Source of the DNA: Runella sp.
GTDB lineage: Bacteria > Bacteroidota > Bacteroidia > Cytophagales > Spirosomataceae
Length of the DNA stretch: 33,539 bases
Reading direction: 5' to 3'
Assembly: GCF_027484545.1 (NCBI RefSeq)
Contig: NZ_JAIXST010000249.1
Span: 1-33,539 of the forward strand
Part shown: positions 33,304 to 33,539 of the stretch, in pieces
Layout of the letters: each line of letters opens with the position of its first letter
Numbering within the stretch: position 1 is the first letter of the stretch
Made by a program: the position numbers and the translations under genes
The notes under the pieces: model-generated
Database searches by the model: none
What the model was told of the DNA's origin: nothing
The model's input: the letters and a program-made list of their open reading frames with translations, nothing else

Positions 33304-33539
33304 ACAAGGCGGTTGAAACCCATTCCCAAAATGTGAAAGCGATTCAGGCCGAATTAGAAAAAGAATTGAATACCTCTATGAGTTCCGATACGGTCAAACG
33401 CTTTTTAAAAAAAAATAATTTTCATGGCGACGCATCCGTCGCTGTACGCATCAAGGCCAAAACAAAGTAGAGTATGCCGACAAATATGAACGCTGGAAAC
33501 TGTTACTAACATTGTGGTTATTAGGCTATATAGAGCGGT
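33297..33539 (+). pseudogene. IS630-type transposase, 5'-cut by the ISAs1 element, frameshifted, runs off the window
   Basis: Frame 1 (codons in register with 33297) reads KAVETHSQNVKAIQAELEKE and then DTVKRFLKKNN, the second helix-turn-helix region of IS630-family transposases. From about 33419 the sense moves to the -1 frame: FSWRRIRRCTHQGQNKVEYA, then DKYERWKLLLTLWLLGYIER. The shift lies in TAATTTTC just after an A9 run (33407-33415), and a T tract of four instead of five would explain it. The start of the gene is missing at the junction with the ISAs1 right end, and the catalytic part lies beyond base 33539. Confidence 0.78.

Overview
The window looks like a chromosomal piece of an environmental Bacteroidota bacterium, most likely order Cytophagales (Runella/Spirosoma-like; this placement is inferred, not computed). 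The reasons are a SusC/SusD pair, many Sec/Tat-exported and lipoprotein signals, weak Shine-Dalgarno sites, TTTG-type promoter elements and families typical of that group (TPR histidine kinase, secreted TIM-barrel sugar isomerases, GMC oxidoreductase paired with gluconate-dehydrogenase subunit 3).

Layout. 281-4931: SusC/SusD outer-membrane uptake pair ending in a strong terminator. 5085-9445 (minus): Tat-exported serine hydrolase directly followed by an SGNH hydrolase lipoprotein, a small secreted protein and an outer-membrane porin-like protein. 9630-11534 (plus): an orphan TPR sensor histidine kinase. 11552-18778 (all minus): NRDE protein, DinB, YceI, an outer-membrane protein, a DM13 lipoprotein, a Crp/Fnr regulator, an ATP-grasp enzyme, DoxX, YHS and an esterase. 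18872-23590 (plus): FKBP isomerase translationally coupled to a C-terminal processing protease, a [2Fe-2S] thioredoxin-like ferredoxin and an NCS2 purine permease. 23596-26398 (minus): an McrC/McrB-type restriction pair whose McrB partner has lost its 5' end. 26632-29604: a decayed patch made of a SIS-isomerase tail, a frameshifted MFS transporter, an intact secreted sugar isomerase, a gluconate-dehydrogenase subunit 3 stub and a LacI tail. 29711-32034: an intact Tat small subunit plus GMC oxidoreductase, a likely periplasmic sugar-oxidising pair. 32126-33303: an ISAs1-family insertion sequence abutting a broken IS630-type transposase that runs off the window.

Two signals go beyond gene calling. 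First, the DM13 gene and the YHS-DoxX pair carry almost the same 16-bp inverted repeat (TGTC-N8-GACA), each exactly the same distance from an identical GCACCTTTG promoter element. The spacing is that of a class II Crp/Fnr activator site, and a Crp/Fnr gene sits between the two transcription units. This suggests a small regulon of envelope and redox proteins (DM13, possibly YceI and DinB, YHS, DoxX). Second, degenerate arrays with a 7-bp period occur at least eight times, mostly at gene borders. Two of them lie inside one esterase gene, where one encodes most of its hydrophobic N-terminal segment.

No tRNA, rRNA or CRISPR array was recognised.
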